A DNA stretch of 64,000 nt, taken from NCBI RefSeq assembly GCF_050947875.1, contig NC_134572.1, positions 126,039,605 to 126,103,604 of the forward strand, in the 5' to 3' direction. Shown here piece after piece: positions 21,330 through 33,814 of this stretch. The notes beneath the pieces were generated by a model. It had not been told where the DNA came from and ran no database searches. It saw only the letters and a list, made by a program, of their open reading frames with translations. Made by a program: the position numbers and the translations under genes. This DNA is from Dermacentor variabilis (Eukaryota > Arthropoda > Arachnida > Ixodida > Ixodidae). Every line of letters begins with the position of its first letter. Within the stretch, counting starts at the first letter, position 1.

Positions 21330-22930
21330 TATGGGTGACGTATAAAGTGAACTGTGAAACGCACAGTGCTTATATTTCGCTGAACAAAATACATGCTGTG
21401 AACCACGAGCGATAAACGCTTGACCGTTGTAGCCTAATTACAGCCTCTATAGAAAGTTACTTACTCAAGCGTTCCAAAGTACCATGCTGCCTTTATTCGA
21501 ATATTTAACGGAATCGTAAAAGAACTGTACAAGTCGGTACGCTCAAATTGAATGATATCAGAGGGAAGTTCAGTGCAATATGTGGAGAAATTTTCACGTT
21601 TATGGCTCAAGCGTAAGCGTTAGAAATAATCACTTAACCATCGTTTCCTTTCTCCCTATTTTCATGCTTGATGAGAGGTTCGTAGGAGTTTCCCTGGTGT
21701 CATTATTGAAGCAGACAATGTAGATTGTGTATTGTTGACGAAAACTAGAGGCATGCTATTGAAAATGTGTAGGAAAACCTCGAAGTTCGTGGACTATTTA
21801 CGGTCTTTCCAATAAATAACGTAGTATGCAAGTGCGCAGGAGCGTTATCAGTGTGTTTTACGAGTGACGCAAAATTTAGACCGCTGTCTTTGTGTAACTG
21901 CAAACGCCATCAAGGTTAAATTTCGAAAAGATGTAAGGAACAATTTTGAAAATTTGTTTCTGTACCTATTTGATCAAATACAGTTATTGCAAAAAGCTTT
22001 TTAATCAAGTACTGGTAAGTGTCGCTTTGCTTTTATCAGCTACGCTTTCCAATGTCCCGAGATAACTTTACCCTATACAAATATTATATACAAAAGAACA
22101 TGGGGCATCTTAAGTGCGATATGTGGTGAAATTTTCATGTTTACGGCTTTATAAGGAGTGTTACAAATAATAATTGAACCCTCGTTTTCCTTGTTTTGGT
22201 CACATGATATGAAGTTCACCCGTAGTCCGCAATGAAATAAACAAGGCAGCTTCTTTATGTTTGGTGACAGTAAAGGCCAGGTAATGGTTGATGGCTAGAA
22301 AATATTTAAATAGGGTGGCTTGATTGTGGCTTTAACAGTAATTTATGTATGGAAACACTTTTGGAGAGTTACAAGGGTGTCTTACGAACCCTGGCGGAAC
22401 TACGAATGCCGCAGAACCCAAGTTTAGATAAAATGAGTGGAATGGTGTGGCAAATTTATGTCTGAACTTAAATGCGCATGGTTAAAATACAGCTCATACG
22501 GCTGCCATCAGCTATGTTTCCGAATGTTCCGACATAACTGTGAAATACACCAGGTTTATATTTCGTGCGAATGGGGATCATGGTGAGTGCAATAAACGAG
22601 AAGTTTTTCACGTTCTTGGCTTAATTTGAAATGTTGCAAACGATTACTGAACATTACCTTTTTTCTACTTTCGTGCGTCAAACGACGTTATTACTTTGTT
22701 TCTCCGGTGTTCTCACTGAACAAAACAAGCCACCTTGTTTATACTAGGCGAAACTTAGGGGCACGTCATGTGTAATGCGTAGGAAGATGTAAAAGTGTGC
22801 AGAATATTACGGCCTTCGTAGCAAAATAAGTAAGCGAGCATTCCGGAGCTTTATAAGTGCGCTTTACGAACAGTACAGAATGTGTCGCGCTGCCCTGGAA
22901 GAACTGTGAAGTGAACTGAGAATAAATTTT
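21330..22930. repeat. Degenerate tandem array, period about 470-550 bp
   Basis: The same order of short blocks recurs. Block A: GTGCAATATGTGGAGAAATT at 21568, GTGCGATATGTGGTGAAATT at 22116 and GTGCAATAAACGAGAAGTTT at 22587, each followed by TTTCACGTTTATGGCT-like sequence. Block B lies near 21803, 22330 and 22812. Spacings of A are about 548 and 471. A shortened unit may precede (block B-like at 21442). The units have diverged strongly, so alignment is needed to set borders. Confidence 0.55.
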
Positions 22931-23355
22931 CCATAGATGGAGTGGGGGACACTATATCAAAAGTTCTGGTGAAGTAAAATGTGTGTGTATGAATCGCCTG
23001 TGTAAAAGCCCCTTAACAAGTTCTCGAGAGCGACTTATGCAGTCAAGGGTTGAGGCGCAGCAGTCATAAACAGGCATGTGAGGAGCGCTGACATATTAGC
23101 GCTATCACGAGCTTGTTTTTTTTTGTATTTCGCGAGCTTTCCATAAAGGCAAGAAGCAGAAGCTCCATCAATGATACTCAGTTGCAAACGCTTCAGTCGG
23201 CCATGTTTAAATGTGATTTAGAACTTTCGTATTGGCACCTTCTCGGTGAAACCAATATTTTCGAGGTTAGGCAAATAATGTATAATAAGTATCTGATTTT
23301 GCAAAAATAAAAAAATACCGCAGGCTATGCTGCGCTATTTTCAACACCGCACTGA
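22931..23355. other. Unassigned stretch
   Basis: AT-rich interval without recognisable gene; a 65-codon frame at 23113-23310 has no motif. Confidence 0.3.
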
Positions 23356-23369
23356 GGTGGTTTCAGGTC

Positions 23370-23434
23370 CGTAGAACACTCCATCGTTTTTCAAACATTG
23401 GTTACATTTACCTGGGACACCCTGTGTATACAAA
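23370..23434 (-). repeat. Single terminus of a CAGGGTGTCCCA-type MITE
   Basis: The segment ends CCTGGGACACCCTG at 23421-23434 and matches the right terminus of the 7746-8380 family. I find no matching left terminus nearby, so this is a fragment. Confidence 0.4.
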
Positions 23435-23639
23435 TTAACGCTGATTGCACACGCTCTGTAAGAATTGCCTGTAAATAAAAAAAAGTATTTTACATATTTT
23501 ATTGCGATAGAAACACGCCAGGTGCATTTCGGCCGTCACTGTCGCCGTGATGTTTCGTACAAAGACAAAACACGATAACATCGTCACCGAGCGCCGTATG
23601 CTATATGTGGGAGTGAAACTTAGGAAGGTCACCCGTCTA

Positions 23640-24190
23640 TCGTGGAAGGTCACTTAGGGAGGTCAGCCGACTTAGGAAGGTTGCCCGACTCGCACGCAAG
23701 GGAGGAAAGCGAGGCGAAGCTTCTGTGGCGCGTCACGCACCGGGGAGAGGGAAGGGAGAGGCGTTCTCTTCTGGCGGCTGCTGCGCATGGCGCGGCCGCG
23801 TGGGCGCCCGATCTGGGGACCGATCTGCGATGTATACAGAGTGTGCCGAGTGCTGGCAGTTTCGTATGCGCTCTGCTTTCGACGCTTAGTTCACGTTGAA
23901 ACGAGACGCAGCACGAAGGTCAATTCGCTCGCAGCTGCTGCCGTGCTTCCTCACTCCAGCGTTTTGACAGCGTTTTGACAGCGGGTTTCCGCGGTCATCC
24001 AGCGAAATGTTTTCATGTTTACCCGTGCGCGTGGTACACCGTGCTTGTTAATTTAGTTAGTGAGCGAATGTTTACAAGGTAATACGGCCGATAAAACTAC
24101 TATTGATACTTCGTATAGCTGTCTGCTAATTTGTTAGAGCGCTCGGTGCTTCGCCTTTCGGGCGAAACTGTGACTTTTTCTCCTGCGTGC
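23640..24190 (+). repeat. Dispersed repeat, copy 2 (unknown class)
   Basis: The part from about 23800 matches 1-385 with the same order of blocks and the same closing CTTTCGGGCGAAACTGT. It extends further left than copy 1, with GGAAGGTCACC-like short repeats near 23625-23690 that may or may not belong to it. It contains no protein domain. Confidence 0.6.
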
Positions 24191-27100
24191 ACAAAAATTG
24201 TGCCGATCCCTCGCACTGTGTGAATCGATGTTGTGGGAATCATTTTCCAGCTAGCCGTTTATCCAGCACCGTTTGGGGTTACGCAAAGCGATTGCAGCTG
24301 GACCAGTGCGTTTCTATAAATTGACTACTTGTATGTGTGGGTCGCGGGCGTACGTCTGACGACAGCATCGCTGCAACTACTACGTTCAATAGGATCGTAT
24401 GGTGGCAAAGGCATCATTTCTACGTCGGCCATTGAACTCGAGCTTTACGGCATGGTGATTGTTCGAGTCTACATATGAAGTTGACGAGCGTAAGCGAGAG
24501 AAACACGTATTGTGACGTCATCAGCGACTACCTGTTATACAATCGTACGTACATATGGCTAAGTCATGTGGTGCATGTTAAAACGACAACGACCTTTGTA
24601 CTCCTGCGAAAAAATTATGGATTGTTAACTTCGGCGATTATGAAGCCGGTACAACGTCGCACATTTTCTACGTAGCGTTAGCTGCTACGAGGAAGGTACA
24701 GGGGAAAGTGGGCCGGTCTATCACATCTCTCAGAGCCGGTCTGACGGAGGCGGTCTCGAAGGTGTAAGTCTAACCCGGCGTCTTAAACACGATCTCTCAA
24801 AGGGGGAAAAAACGAGAAAGTGGCACGGTGTGCAGTCGCCGAGCGTTTCTACTTTTGGAACGGTAGGAGTATGCGTGCGACCATGGCCCTATTCGTACTG
24901 CCCGCCACCTTCGTTATCTGTTGGTTGAAAACGAATACCTAGGGGTGTAATAGTCAATTTCTGACGCCTCTATACAGTTAGTGGAAAATGAGAATGTCAA
25001 TGCGACCTGTAGGTGCCGATTTCCCTCCGGCGCGAATCCACGTCATTGAGAGTGTCGCATATATTCGGCATATATAACGTACGCAGAGCGAACTTCCCGA
25101 GTGGGTGTCTATTCTTGATACTAGCTGCCTGCTAGAAGCAACGGCCAACAGCTATACGCCATCGCCTTGTCAGTTTGTCACGGTCAACATATCAGCCATT
25201 GAGTGGCGTTAATTTTTTGAAACTCTTTTCGAGAACGCTGCTGTCGCCCGCGGAACACGCGCTCCTGCCTTCACAACTTTTAAACATGTAAAAAAATAAC
25301 TGGGTAAAGGTAGCAAGCTGCAAACTGTTGATTATGATGTTTTGAATGCGCTGCACAATTTGAAATGCGCGTTTACGCAGTTATGCAAGACATTTTATTT
25401 TAGCCGAATAATATTGACCAATTAGCTAAGGAGTGAGAGCAGGAAAACTCACCAGTGTGCCCAAGGCAACTGCCGACAAAACACCGTTGGTCCCCAGCGT
25501 CATATCTCGTACCCACTTTTCTTGTTACCAGCTTAGTCCGCGTTAGCTGGGATACATGGCATGTTGTCGGGTGTACAGTCTGAACACATGGTATAATTTG
25601 CCTACATGCCACAATTTATACGGAGGAAGACTAATTTAATTCAATTGGACAAAAATATCGATGAAGCTAATCATGTAATCATAGAAGTTCACGTAGCAAG
25701 AAAGTTTAAATGTTGTTATAAAGTATTTTATTTGCAATATCAGGATTTGTAGAGAGTTAGTTCACATGTAGCCAGTGTTTTAGTTTTATTTACCTATTAT
25801 CTGTTGTATTTATGAGATTATGTACAAGCCTTTTTAATGTTTCAGCATATTTTCTTTATTTACTGTTTGCGTTGTTGACTCGTTTTATGCATGTCTCACT
25901 GGACCGGCGACTAGTCAATGTAAGCTACCTATCAGTCCAGATAATTTATATCCTTTTCTGGCGATTTTAAAGATTGATTATACGTGCGCGTGTGTCAAAG
26001 TGTGGTCTACTGCTAACCGAAGCAGTATGAAACGGCTCTTACTTTTCTGGAGCTCTAGGTGCAACTTCCGTCAATGAACTGAGCGAGTGTGCAGCCGGGG
26101 GCCCATCGCCACCAACCACATTTCGTCTACTACAAAGCCAGCCGATCGCTCATTTGCCTCAAGCGTTCTCCTTCACAGTGGCACACACTGCACACATAGA
26201 TACACGCATGCACATATGAACACGCAACCATGCCCACACATATGCGCGTTCAGGCGCTCGCTTTCCTCGCGCTGTCAGTGCTGCACGAAAGCAACGTATG
26301 CCGCCTATCAGTACCTTTCTTTCGCACGCGGCGTTCAACACATTAAACAAATGCAGCAAGGCGGTTTCCATAGGAAGAATGGCAGCGAGACCTGGGCAGC
26401 CATAAACGCCCATCACCGTACAGTGGCTCATTGAAGCAGCTCTCGGACGCTAAAGCGAGGCGTATACTGGGACCACTTGACGCTCGCCCGGGGAATCAAA
26501 CAAGAACGAAACGAAGAATGATGCCAGTGCGGCTAGTGAGAGTCATCTCGGGCAAACGTGAGATGGTATGGGCTCACATTGTGTGTCGCAAGCTTGTCGC
26601 ACTCCAGAGGAATGGTGGGCAAAGAAAAACACAAAATGTGAGACCTGGGAAAGAAGCCAAGGCATATGCTCCTATAAGCAGTCTTCACGGGGCCGCTCGG
26701 AGATCACTTCTGTGGTTTGTGGGAGATGGTGACAAAGTGCGGCTTGTTAAGGGCGTGCGAATCAGTTGCGTGATCAAGCGAATATTGAGCCACCCAAGAG
26801 TTCCATTTATAAACGTAGCTGCCAGTCATGCCTGGGTATCGGGTCTGAATTCTTCCAGAGTTCCGCGCAAAACCGGCTCTTTCTGCAGTTGCGCGCCGTG
26901 CACTGTGTAGGGTATGCTATTTAGGTGAGGAAAAGCAGGCATTACACGAAGGGCCGACAATGGTCCCAATTGGCACAAATGGCTCTCTGATCATAGGACT
27001 GTCAAGTGAGAGGTCGCAGTGCTTTTCTTTGGGTAATGTCCGCTGTTCTGGCATCGTTTTCTGCGCGCTCTCTTCTTGTGCACAAATGAAGTGACATGAA

Positions 27101-27785
27101 TTTGTTCCCTTGTCAAACCTTCGTCTCCTACGCATGGTTTGGTGTGAAGTTACTGAAAGAACCTTATTCTTGGAGCTCCTAGAAAGACATACTTTTGGCG
27201 TGGTATTGAAATGACAACGCCATTCCAGTGAAAACGCAGAAACATTCGTGCCGGTGCTGCGCGCGATTTGCGAACCTTACTACCTTTGGCAGTTCTCATG
27301 ATGGTGGCGGGGCCGTTTAATTTCATTCTGCTTTTCGCTGGTAGGTTCCACCCCTCAGTTTCTTTAGGGCCAATCTGAAGGGCCATTATCTGGCCGCGCC
27401 TGCGGCGGCATTCGTTGTCACCCTGTCCACACCCAAAAAGTATCTCTTACACCGTGCGCCTCGAAATTAAAGCTTAGGTAACAACGTGGCGAGCGCTAGA
27501 CATTTTTCGCGAACGCATGAAGGCACACATACGCTTGCGCCTTCGCTCTGTCACGCGCCGCACGTGTACTGGAAGAAATGTGCCTCCACTTCCTGTGCAG
27601 GTCGTCAAGATAGACGGCGCTTGGGACTCTGAAAGCAGCGGACGCAACAAGCCCTGATCAGCAACAGGAGAAAAGCCCAGGCGTCCTGTGAATGAAGTCG
27701 TGCATGCTAGCACCGAGCCAGTCTTGAGGAATGTGTTATCGCTGGAACGCGGCCGCCAGCGACATCCCTTATTCGACGACTGTTC
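24191..27785. other. Long unassigned stretch
   Basis: About 3.6 kb in which I can support no gene, RNA or named repeat. The longest frame is 159 codons (26431-26910, plus strand); it has no recognisable motif and is crossed by other short frames. The right half (26.0-27.7 kb) is less AT-rich than the left and could hide short exons that I cannot identify without homology searches. Confidence 0.35.
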
Positions 27786-27794
27786 TCGATTTCA

Positions 27795-27935
27795 AGTCTT
27801 AAAGTTAATTTACGCGCCAAAACTGCCATATAATTATGAGATAAGCTTTAATGGGGGGCTTCGGATTATTTCTGGACCCTTGGGGTTCTTTAACCTGCTC
27901 CAAATGCATGGTACGTGCTCGTGCTCTTGCATTCC
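27795..27935 (-). mobile_element. Ruka-like SINE, degenerate copy
   Basis: The plus strand reads TTTACGCGCCAAAACTGCC, then ATTATGAGATAAGC, GGGGGGCTTCGGATTATTTC, TTGGGGTTCTTTAAC and CATTCCGCCCGCATC, matching the body order of the minus-strand SINEs at 6050 and 54560. The tRNA-like head is missing or unrecognisable. It appears to be an older or different subfamily. Confidence 0.55.
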
Positions 27936-28860
27936 GCCCGCATCAGAACAACGACCGCATACTGAGCAGGGCAATACCAAAGCCATGGGGCTACAGCGGA
28001 GGGCATATTTCAATTCTTAATGTTTAGAACGGGCTAGGAGAACTATATTTATTTGCTTCGTCCACTAAGCCTATGATAGCAATCAATTGTGACAGCGAAT
28101 TTTCGCACCCTGGTCATTTTGTTTAAAATTGAGAGAACTTATAAGCACCGGCTTGTTGTAGCTTCGGTATAAGAATGCTACTACGATTGCGCAAGAATAT
28201 TCTGGTCATTACGAAACTAAAATGTCATTACGTACCGTGAACCGTAAAACTAGGGACACTAAAAAGAAGCCATTGATATACTTGCCATTGTTTATGGGTA
28301 TTAAAAAAAGATGTTCTGCTTAATGAACCCCGACATATGCTCTTGCGCAAATTAGTTAGCCGCGTTATAGGAGGAACTCCACTAACAGTATTTTCTAGTT
28401 ACATGCCCTCGAGATTCAAATGCACATATCCACTTGCTCAATTTGCAGATCTCTAGGCGTTGGTATGACGCTTGGCTCACTCTTGGGTTTCAGGCTCTTC
28501 GTAATGTATAATATTGCTATAGTTCATCTTCCGAATACGTCTAATACCGTTTTTCGAGCAGACGACGCAAACGTACAGTGGTACAGTGTAGAGCTAATAA
28601 CTAAAAGTGATAAACCCATACTTAAATTAATTAGTGACAATTAGTCCAGCACGAGTTATTTAGAACACAATATAAAAAGACTAAATCGATCCACTTCAAG
28701 CCAAAAGCTTAAAACATCAGCCTCAACGTTATTTTTTCTGGAAGGTGAATTCAAAATGTTGAATCAACTAAATTTAATGAATGCAGTTACTTTTGAAGAG
28801 CAACTGTCACGAACAGAACATGTTAGAAATGCTGATAAAGGCTGTCTGGATGTACCGGAA
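27936..28860. other. Unassigned stretch
   Basis: AT-rich interval with no gene or repeat recognised. Confidence 0.3.
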
Positions 28861-28865
28861 TAATA

Positions 28866-29340
28866 ATAAAATAATCTAAGGCTCCTGCCTCCATAGAAAG
28901 AGAGAGAAAGGTGGAGCGAAGGAAATGCAGGGAGGTTAAGCTCACGCGCGTCCGATTTGTTACCCTCCCCTGGGGGAAGGGGTAACGGGATGAAAAGAGA
29001 GAGAGAGAGAGAAGGGATGAGAGTGGATCATTAGCGCACACACTCGAAGGATCACGCCAATTCTTCAAACACTCGCAGAGACCCGTCGACTTCAAATGCA
29101 GTAATAGCGTCTTCGTTGCCTTCTGCGCCCTTGACGCGCACGGCCATAGTTGAAGTTTGGCTTCTGAAAATAGTTTCGATTCTAGTCGGTTAAAGGCTAT
29201 CCGGAGAGGGCGACGCTAAACGTCATGACGAGAACAAAAGCACAGGAGGTGTTCAGTATTTTCTTCGATCCCACAAGAGTCGCACGTAAGTGTGTCTGAC
29301 ATTGCAGTGCGCACCGATTATGCATTCGCGAATGGAAAAG
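28866..29340 (-). pseudogene. Decayed 3' end of a LINE
   Basis: On the minus strand there are traces of a zinc-finger tail (CQTHLRATCG...HLLCFC with frameshifts, near 29230-29300) and a closing TLLLHLKSTGLCECL near 29065-29105. A (CT)n-rich tail (28998-29015) and an AATAAT-like A-rich end (28859-28874) follow. The layout fits the 3' end of an RNase-H-type LINE. The match is weak because of stops and shifts. Confidence 0.4.
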
Positions 29341-30344
29341 CGATCCAGAGGTGGAATAACAAGGTTGCATTGGAGCGGAGAACTCTTCATTGCAGTTGCA
29401 GCTTCTACTAAATATCAAGTCTACTTGGGGGACCTAGGAGACGACCGTTAAGCGTACGTGATAGTCTGAGCCAGAAAATCAAAGTCTCTTCGCCGCGTCT
29501 TTTCTCCTTAGTGGGGTAGCACAACAAATGAAGTCAAATAAATGAAGCTATTAGTTGCCACCACCTCTGTAGCACCGACAGCGGTCCCCTGTATTTACTG
29601 GCATGGATCTTACGGCAGAAGCTCGCAATCCAACGGTGTCCTCGTCATAGCAGGAAACGATTGTCGTACGCGAGCTTCTCATGATTTCTCCATCAATGCC
29701 GACATGGTTTCTGAAGATGGGGACGGTGCTCCAGAAATGTTGAGGCATAGAAGCCTCGGCGGCGGTGCAAGAGGAAAGAGGGTCGCACACAGGAAGTGCG
29801 CCCTGTAGCAGCTCGCCGAAAACAAAGCGGTCCCGTTAATGTCTGTAGGGCGGCCCTCCGGAGATTGAATCATATCTGCAGAAGCGTTAACGGCGCGCTT
29901 GGTGGCAACGCTGGAAGGGAGACGTGCTACAACGCGGCATCCACTTGTGAGAAAGAGAGCGGCAGCCACCGCTGGTGAGTCTGTTCGCTTTCCCAAGCGC
30001 AACTTGCCCAGCTGTCAGGGGCACGCGCTAGCCACTTTACGAATGCGACAGTGGTTTTAATCTTTTCCACATTAGCGCCTAGCTGTGACGCTTCAACATC
30101 TGGTTGACCCATTAGAGTTGCTTTATTCAGTGGCGAATTAGATGGGCTTGAATAGAAAGTGATACAATTTGAGCGACAATGTTATTCCGAGGTGCGACCG
30201 ACTCAATTTACGGCAAGTCAAGTTGGCTACACCCCCCCCCTCTCCCTCTCTCCAAAGGTGGCCAGGCTCTACACCCAAACAGAAAAGTTAGCTGCACATG
30301 CGCCTAATGTATAAGAGCTAGTTCTGCAGTAACTTCAATGTTTA
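29341..30344. other. Unassigned stretch
   Basis: It may continue the LINE body on the minus strand (frames at 29551-30002), but I could not find an RT or RNase H motif there. No other feature seen. Confidence 0.3.
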
Positions 30345-30698
30345 ACAACTTTGCGTGCAAATGCCGGTGGATTGCCTCGAGCGGCCGGTCGCGCGGCAAT
30401 TTTGCGTGCATTTGTGGCCCTCTTTCACGCTCGGAATTACACTTTTGTGTTTCACGTATGAACAACAGAAAGCTGTATCGGGAATTTTTCATGACGCTCT
30501 ACAATTTCCTCATTGAAACTTTCGGCTTAATTATAATATTTTAGAAGTTCATTAATTTAGACGATGTGTCTAATTAGTTCGACTGATTAAATTAGTTCGG
30601 GTATCTAAGCGACGGCAAAGAACATTACCATTGTTTTGTCCAGCTATATGGCATTTCCATGTTTTGAAACTCTGGCTAAAGTTAGCTGGGACACCCTG
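30345..30698. mobile_element. Palindromic foldback MITE, CAGGGTGTCCCA family, copy 2 (partial)
   Basis: The right part of the family is present: centre with TTGCCTCGAGCGGCCGGTCG, then the right arm ending GCTGGGACACCCTG at 30698, followed by TA. The left arm is missing from about 30345. The AATTATAATATTTTAGAAG block matches the arms of the other copies. Confidence 0.7.
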
Positions 30699-33325
30699 TA
30701 ATAGTAACATGACCATACCTGGTGATGGTTTGCGCAATCTCAAACAATACTGTGCAGCCAGCTACCAGCAAACTGGTCCGTATAACATCGATTCGCAGTG
30801 AAACTACGTACTGCTTACTAATCTTTCAGCACCAATTAACAGGAAAACATGTTAAAAGATAATTTTCATGCATAATTTTACCATGCAATATATATTTTCG
30901 CTTAAAGAATACGAAGCAATGCCAATGAAGTTTGTTTTCCTGTAAATCTCTCATTATTGCCCTTAATTCTGGTTACATATGCAATAAAAATCAACACAAT
31001 AACCAAAGCAAGCATTGAGGCTTTTCAAGATAGCATATGTTAGACATGGCCGTTATGTTACTTTTATTACCATTTAGTCTTTCGTTCAGTAGCATACTTG
31101 GCTCCACTGGGATGGGCCAACTAAACATGTCCATGCTGCGAAATCGGTAGTGCCGCAAGTAGCACTCAAAAATGTCATATGGTTTCGCGGTTTCGTGAAA
31201 ATAGTTAACAAATGGGTGGGAAATGTTGGCGCGACGCTACCAAGGAGCTTTAAAATTTTTTTGAGCACCTCCTTGGACGTAGCACGCGAGATATCTCCTG
31301 GGAAGGAGAAACATGACCATCGCATCTACGAGGCTTCTCAAAACGCTGGCGGGATGAGCAGCGACGCCAGCGGCGCTGCACCTCGATAGTGCGCAATATG
31401 AGACCGACGGAAAACCGTCGTTAAAACAGCGACCCGCGAAATACTTAGATAACGTTAGGTTGTCGCTCATCACGTGTTTCACTTTTGCTAGTGACACACC
31501 AGGAACGCAATGGCTCGCGTGCGCACAGGGCCTATGCCGCAGGGAACGATGGAGCGCGCTGCCTTGGCTTTGCAGCCCAGGCGATTGAGCGAAACGTTGA
31601 CCCGCTTCCGTTCGCCATTTTGGCATCCAAGTGTGCGCATTCAGCGTATCTGGAGACCCTTGTTCTACTCTTCGCATGCGTTCTGCGCATGTGTCGCTGT
31701 GTGCGCATGCGCGACATCGGCGGTGCCGACGGAGCGAATGAACCTGGTCCGTTCGCGCAATTGTTAGCGCAGTTAAAAGAATAACTTTATAAGTGCGCCG
31801 GCCCTTATTATCATATTTTATTTTGGTTCAGCATTACAACGTATACTCACAGGCCAAATAATCCAAGTGTAAATACAGGCCATGAATAAACGCACGGAGA
31901 ATATATTCAACCAAGGAGCTTCAGATGGAATTCAGACGCTTTGTCCACTCCGTAACACAGCAGCTGATATTTGTATTTCTACATAAACTTTGTCCCGGAA
32001 CTTGCGCAATGTTTATCAATAATATTCTGCAGCTTCTGGCGCTAGTCAAGCCTGTTAAATCTTTTGATAATACTTGTTCGCGCAAGCGGAGCTTCTGCTC
32101 AAGTCTTCAAAGGCATAGTTTGTGCTGTGTGCTGCTTTGTAATGCGATCACTGAAACACATTGCATAATGAACGCCGGAGAAATCCTCTAAGCTGCTGCG
32201 CGCGCGGCTGTGAGCAAAGTATCGTCGGGCGAGACAAGCCGTGTAATTCCTTTCCGGCAGAGCCGAAGCTTCGATGCATTTGGATTCGTGCTGTGCGGCT
32301 ATCGCCGCAAACATGGGTCCAAAGTGCACAGGGCGCGGACGCCAGCCAAGCGCCAGCTTGCCACCTCTGCCGCTACCACAGAGTTTCGTGCGATAAATAC
32401 TACAGGAAACTCTGGCGCTACTGCCCATTGGAGCTGCAACGGGAGTGGTTGAGCCAGCATGGGGCCATAGAAAGTACGTGGATTTGCTTAAACCTCATCC
32501 TTCCGGCTTCATACGGGTTATTGACTTTGTAAACTCGTCATCTTGAACAAAGTACTGGGTGATAAATAATTAAATAAACATTACTAAAATTGTCTCGTCG
32601 CAGGTGCTGGAACGTAGGAGCCTTAGCACAGAAGCACGACATTGAAACCCTTACGCCACGAACGCATGCACTGACAAGAGACATGAAACGCCCTTATGAA
32701 CTTATCGCTGGCAAGCCAATACCTTGCGACGCTTAGCGTTTTTCGATTTGGCCACCTTGACAAGCTGAATCATCGCAATTAGTTGCGATTGTGCAGATTC
32801 GCAGCATCCTCTGCACTTCGAAAAGAATAGATTGCTCTGTATCTTACGACAATGGAGGCATATGAAGCGTAGTAAATAAAGCCACAAGAACGTCTGAATC
32901 CATAAGAACAAAGACCAGATAATTGATGTACTTCTCATCGTTCCCATGGTCGTTGAATGATTGGAGTGCCAGACTTCCCTTTACTAATTATTCGACGAAA
33001 CTTTGTGGTATCTGCTGCTGCTGCAAGCGGCCACACATGACGTCACAGCGGTCAGCACGCAGCCCCGAGCGTGCTGGCGTGCAGCCGCCGCGCGCTCACA
33101 ATCCTGAAGAAATACAGCCACCCGTATAAAAATATGTGAAAAAGAAATTGTTTACTCTGCCGTAATCCAGGGTAGGTGTAAGCATCAAATGGCAACCGGC
33201 AAAGCAGACTGGTTGGAGATGACACTAGCCACAACCTTAAAATGGGTGTAGTGCATATTCGCAACTGCACAACCCACCGCAGCCCACTGTACGATACCGC
33301 ACCACACCATACTTTACACTGGCTC
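30699..33325. other. Long unassigned stretch
   Basis: About 2.6 kb without a supportable gene. Overlapping frames of 60-146 codons on both strands at 31237-31784 and of 80-123 codons at 32099-32532 are the longest. They cover a GC-richer segment, lack recognisable motifs and have opposite-strand shadows, so I do not call genes. Confidence 0.35.
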
Positions 33326-33328
33326 ATA

Positions 33329-33814
33329 AGCCGCGTTTACATGAATGCGACAACTGGCGCATCGCATCACATCAACTTTCTAGCACATCGCATCCATGTA
33401 AACGGGCCTAATGCGCTAGGAAATCGCGTCATTTTAATGCACCAGACCAACGTGGATTGAGACGAGTAAGTCGACTTTCGCAATGCATGTAAACGCGATC
33501 GCACCGCATTAGGAATTCTGGGAAATTGAATGTGCTGCTGATCTGCTGCGCTCGCTGAGCTGCAGCGTGGCGTGGCGCCGAACGCGTCTGAAAGCGCCGC
33601 TTTACCTTCTACGTCAAGCGCTCGCCGTGCTGCGGCGCGGCGCCGGAAGCGTCTGATGCGCTGCTCTGCCTTTCGATGTGCGACACCGCACGCGCCACCA
33701 TCGCACCAAGGGTAATGCGCTACATGTAAACGCTGGCGCATCGCATTACTCGTGATGCGCTAGGAAAGGTGATGCGATACTGGCGCATTCTGTCGCATTC
33801 ATGTAAACGCGGCT
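33329..33814. mobile_element. MITE with GCCGCGTTTACATG termini
   Basis: The terminal inverted repeats read AGCCGCGTTTACATGAATGC at 33329 and its inverse ending at 33814. They are flanked by ATA (33326-33328 and 33815-33817), a possible 3-bp target duplication. CATGTAAACG and GGCGCATCGCAT motifs recur inside in both orientations. The length is 486 bp and there is no coding capacity. A 3-bp duplication would suit PIF/Harbinger-type mobilisation, but the class is inferred. Confidence 0.75.

Noticed and set aside
26431..26910. 159-codon plus-strand frame as a host gene
   Set aside because: No recognisable motif, not flanked by splice-like sites, and composition does not separate it from its surroundings.
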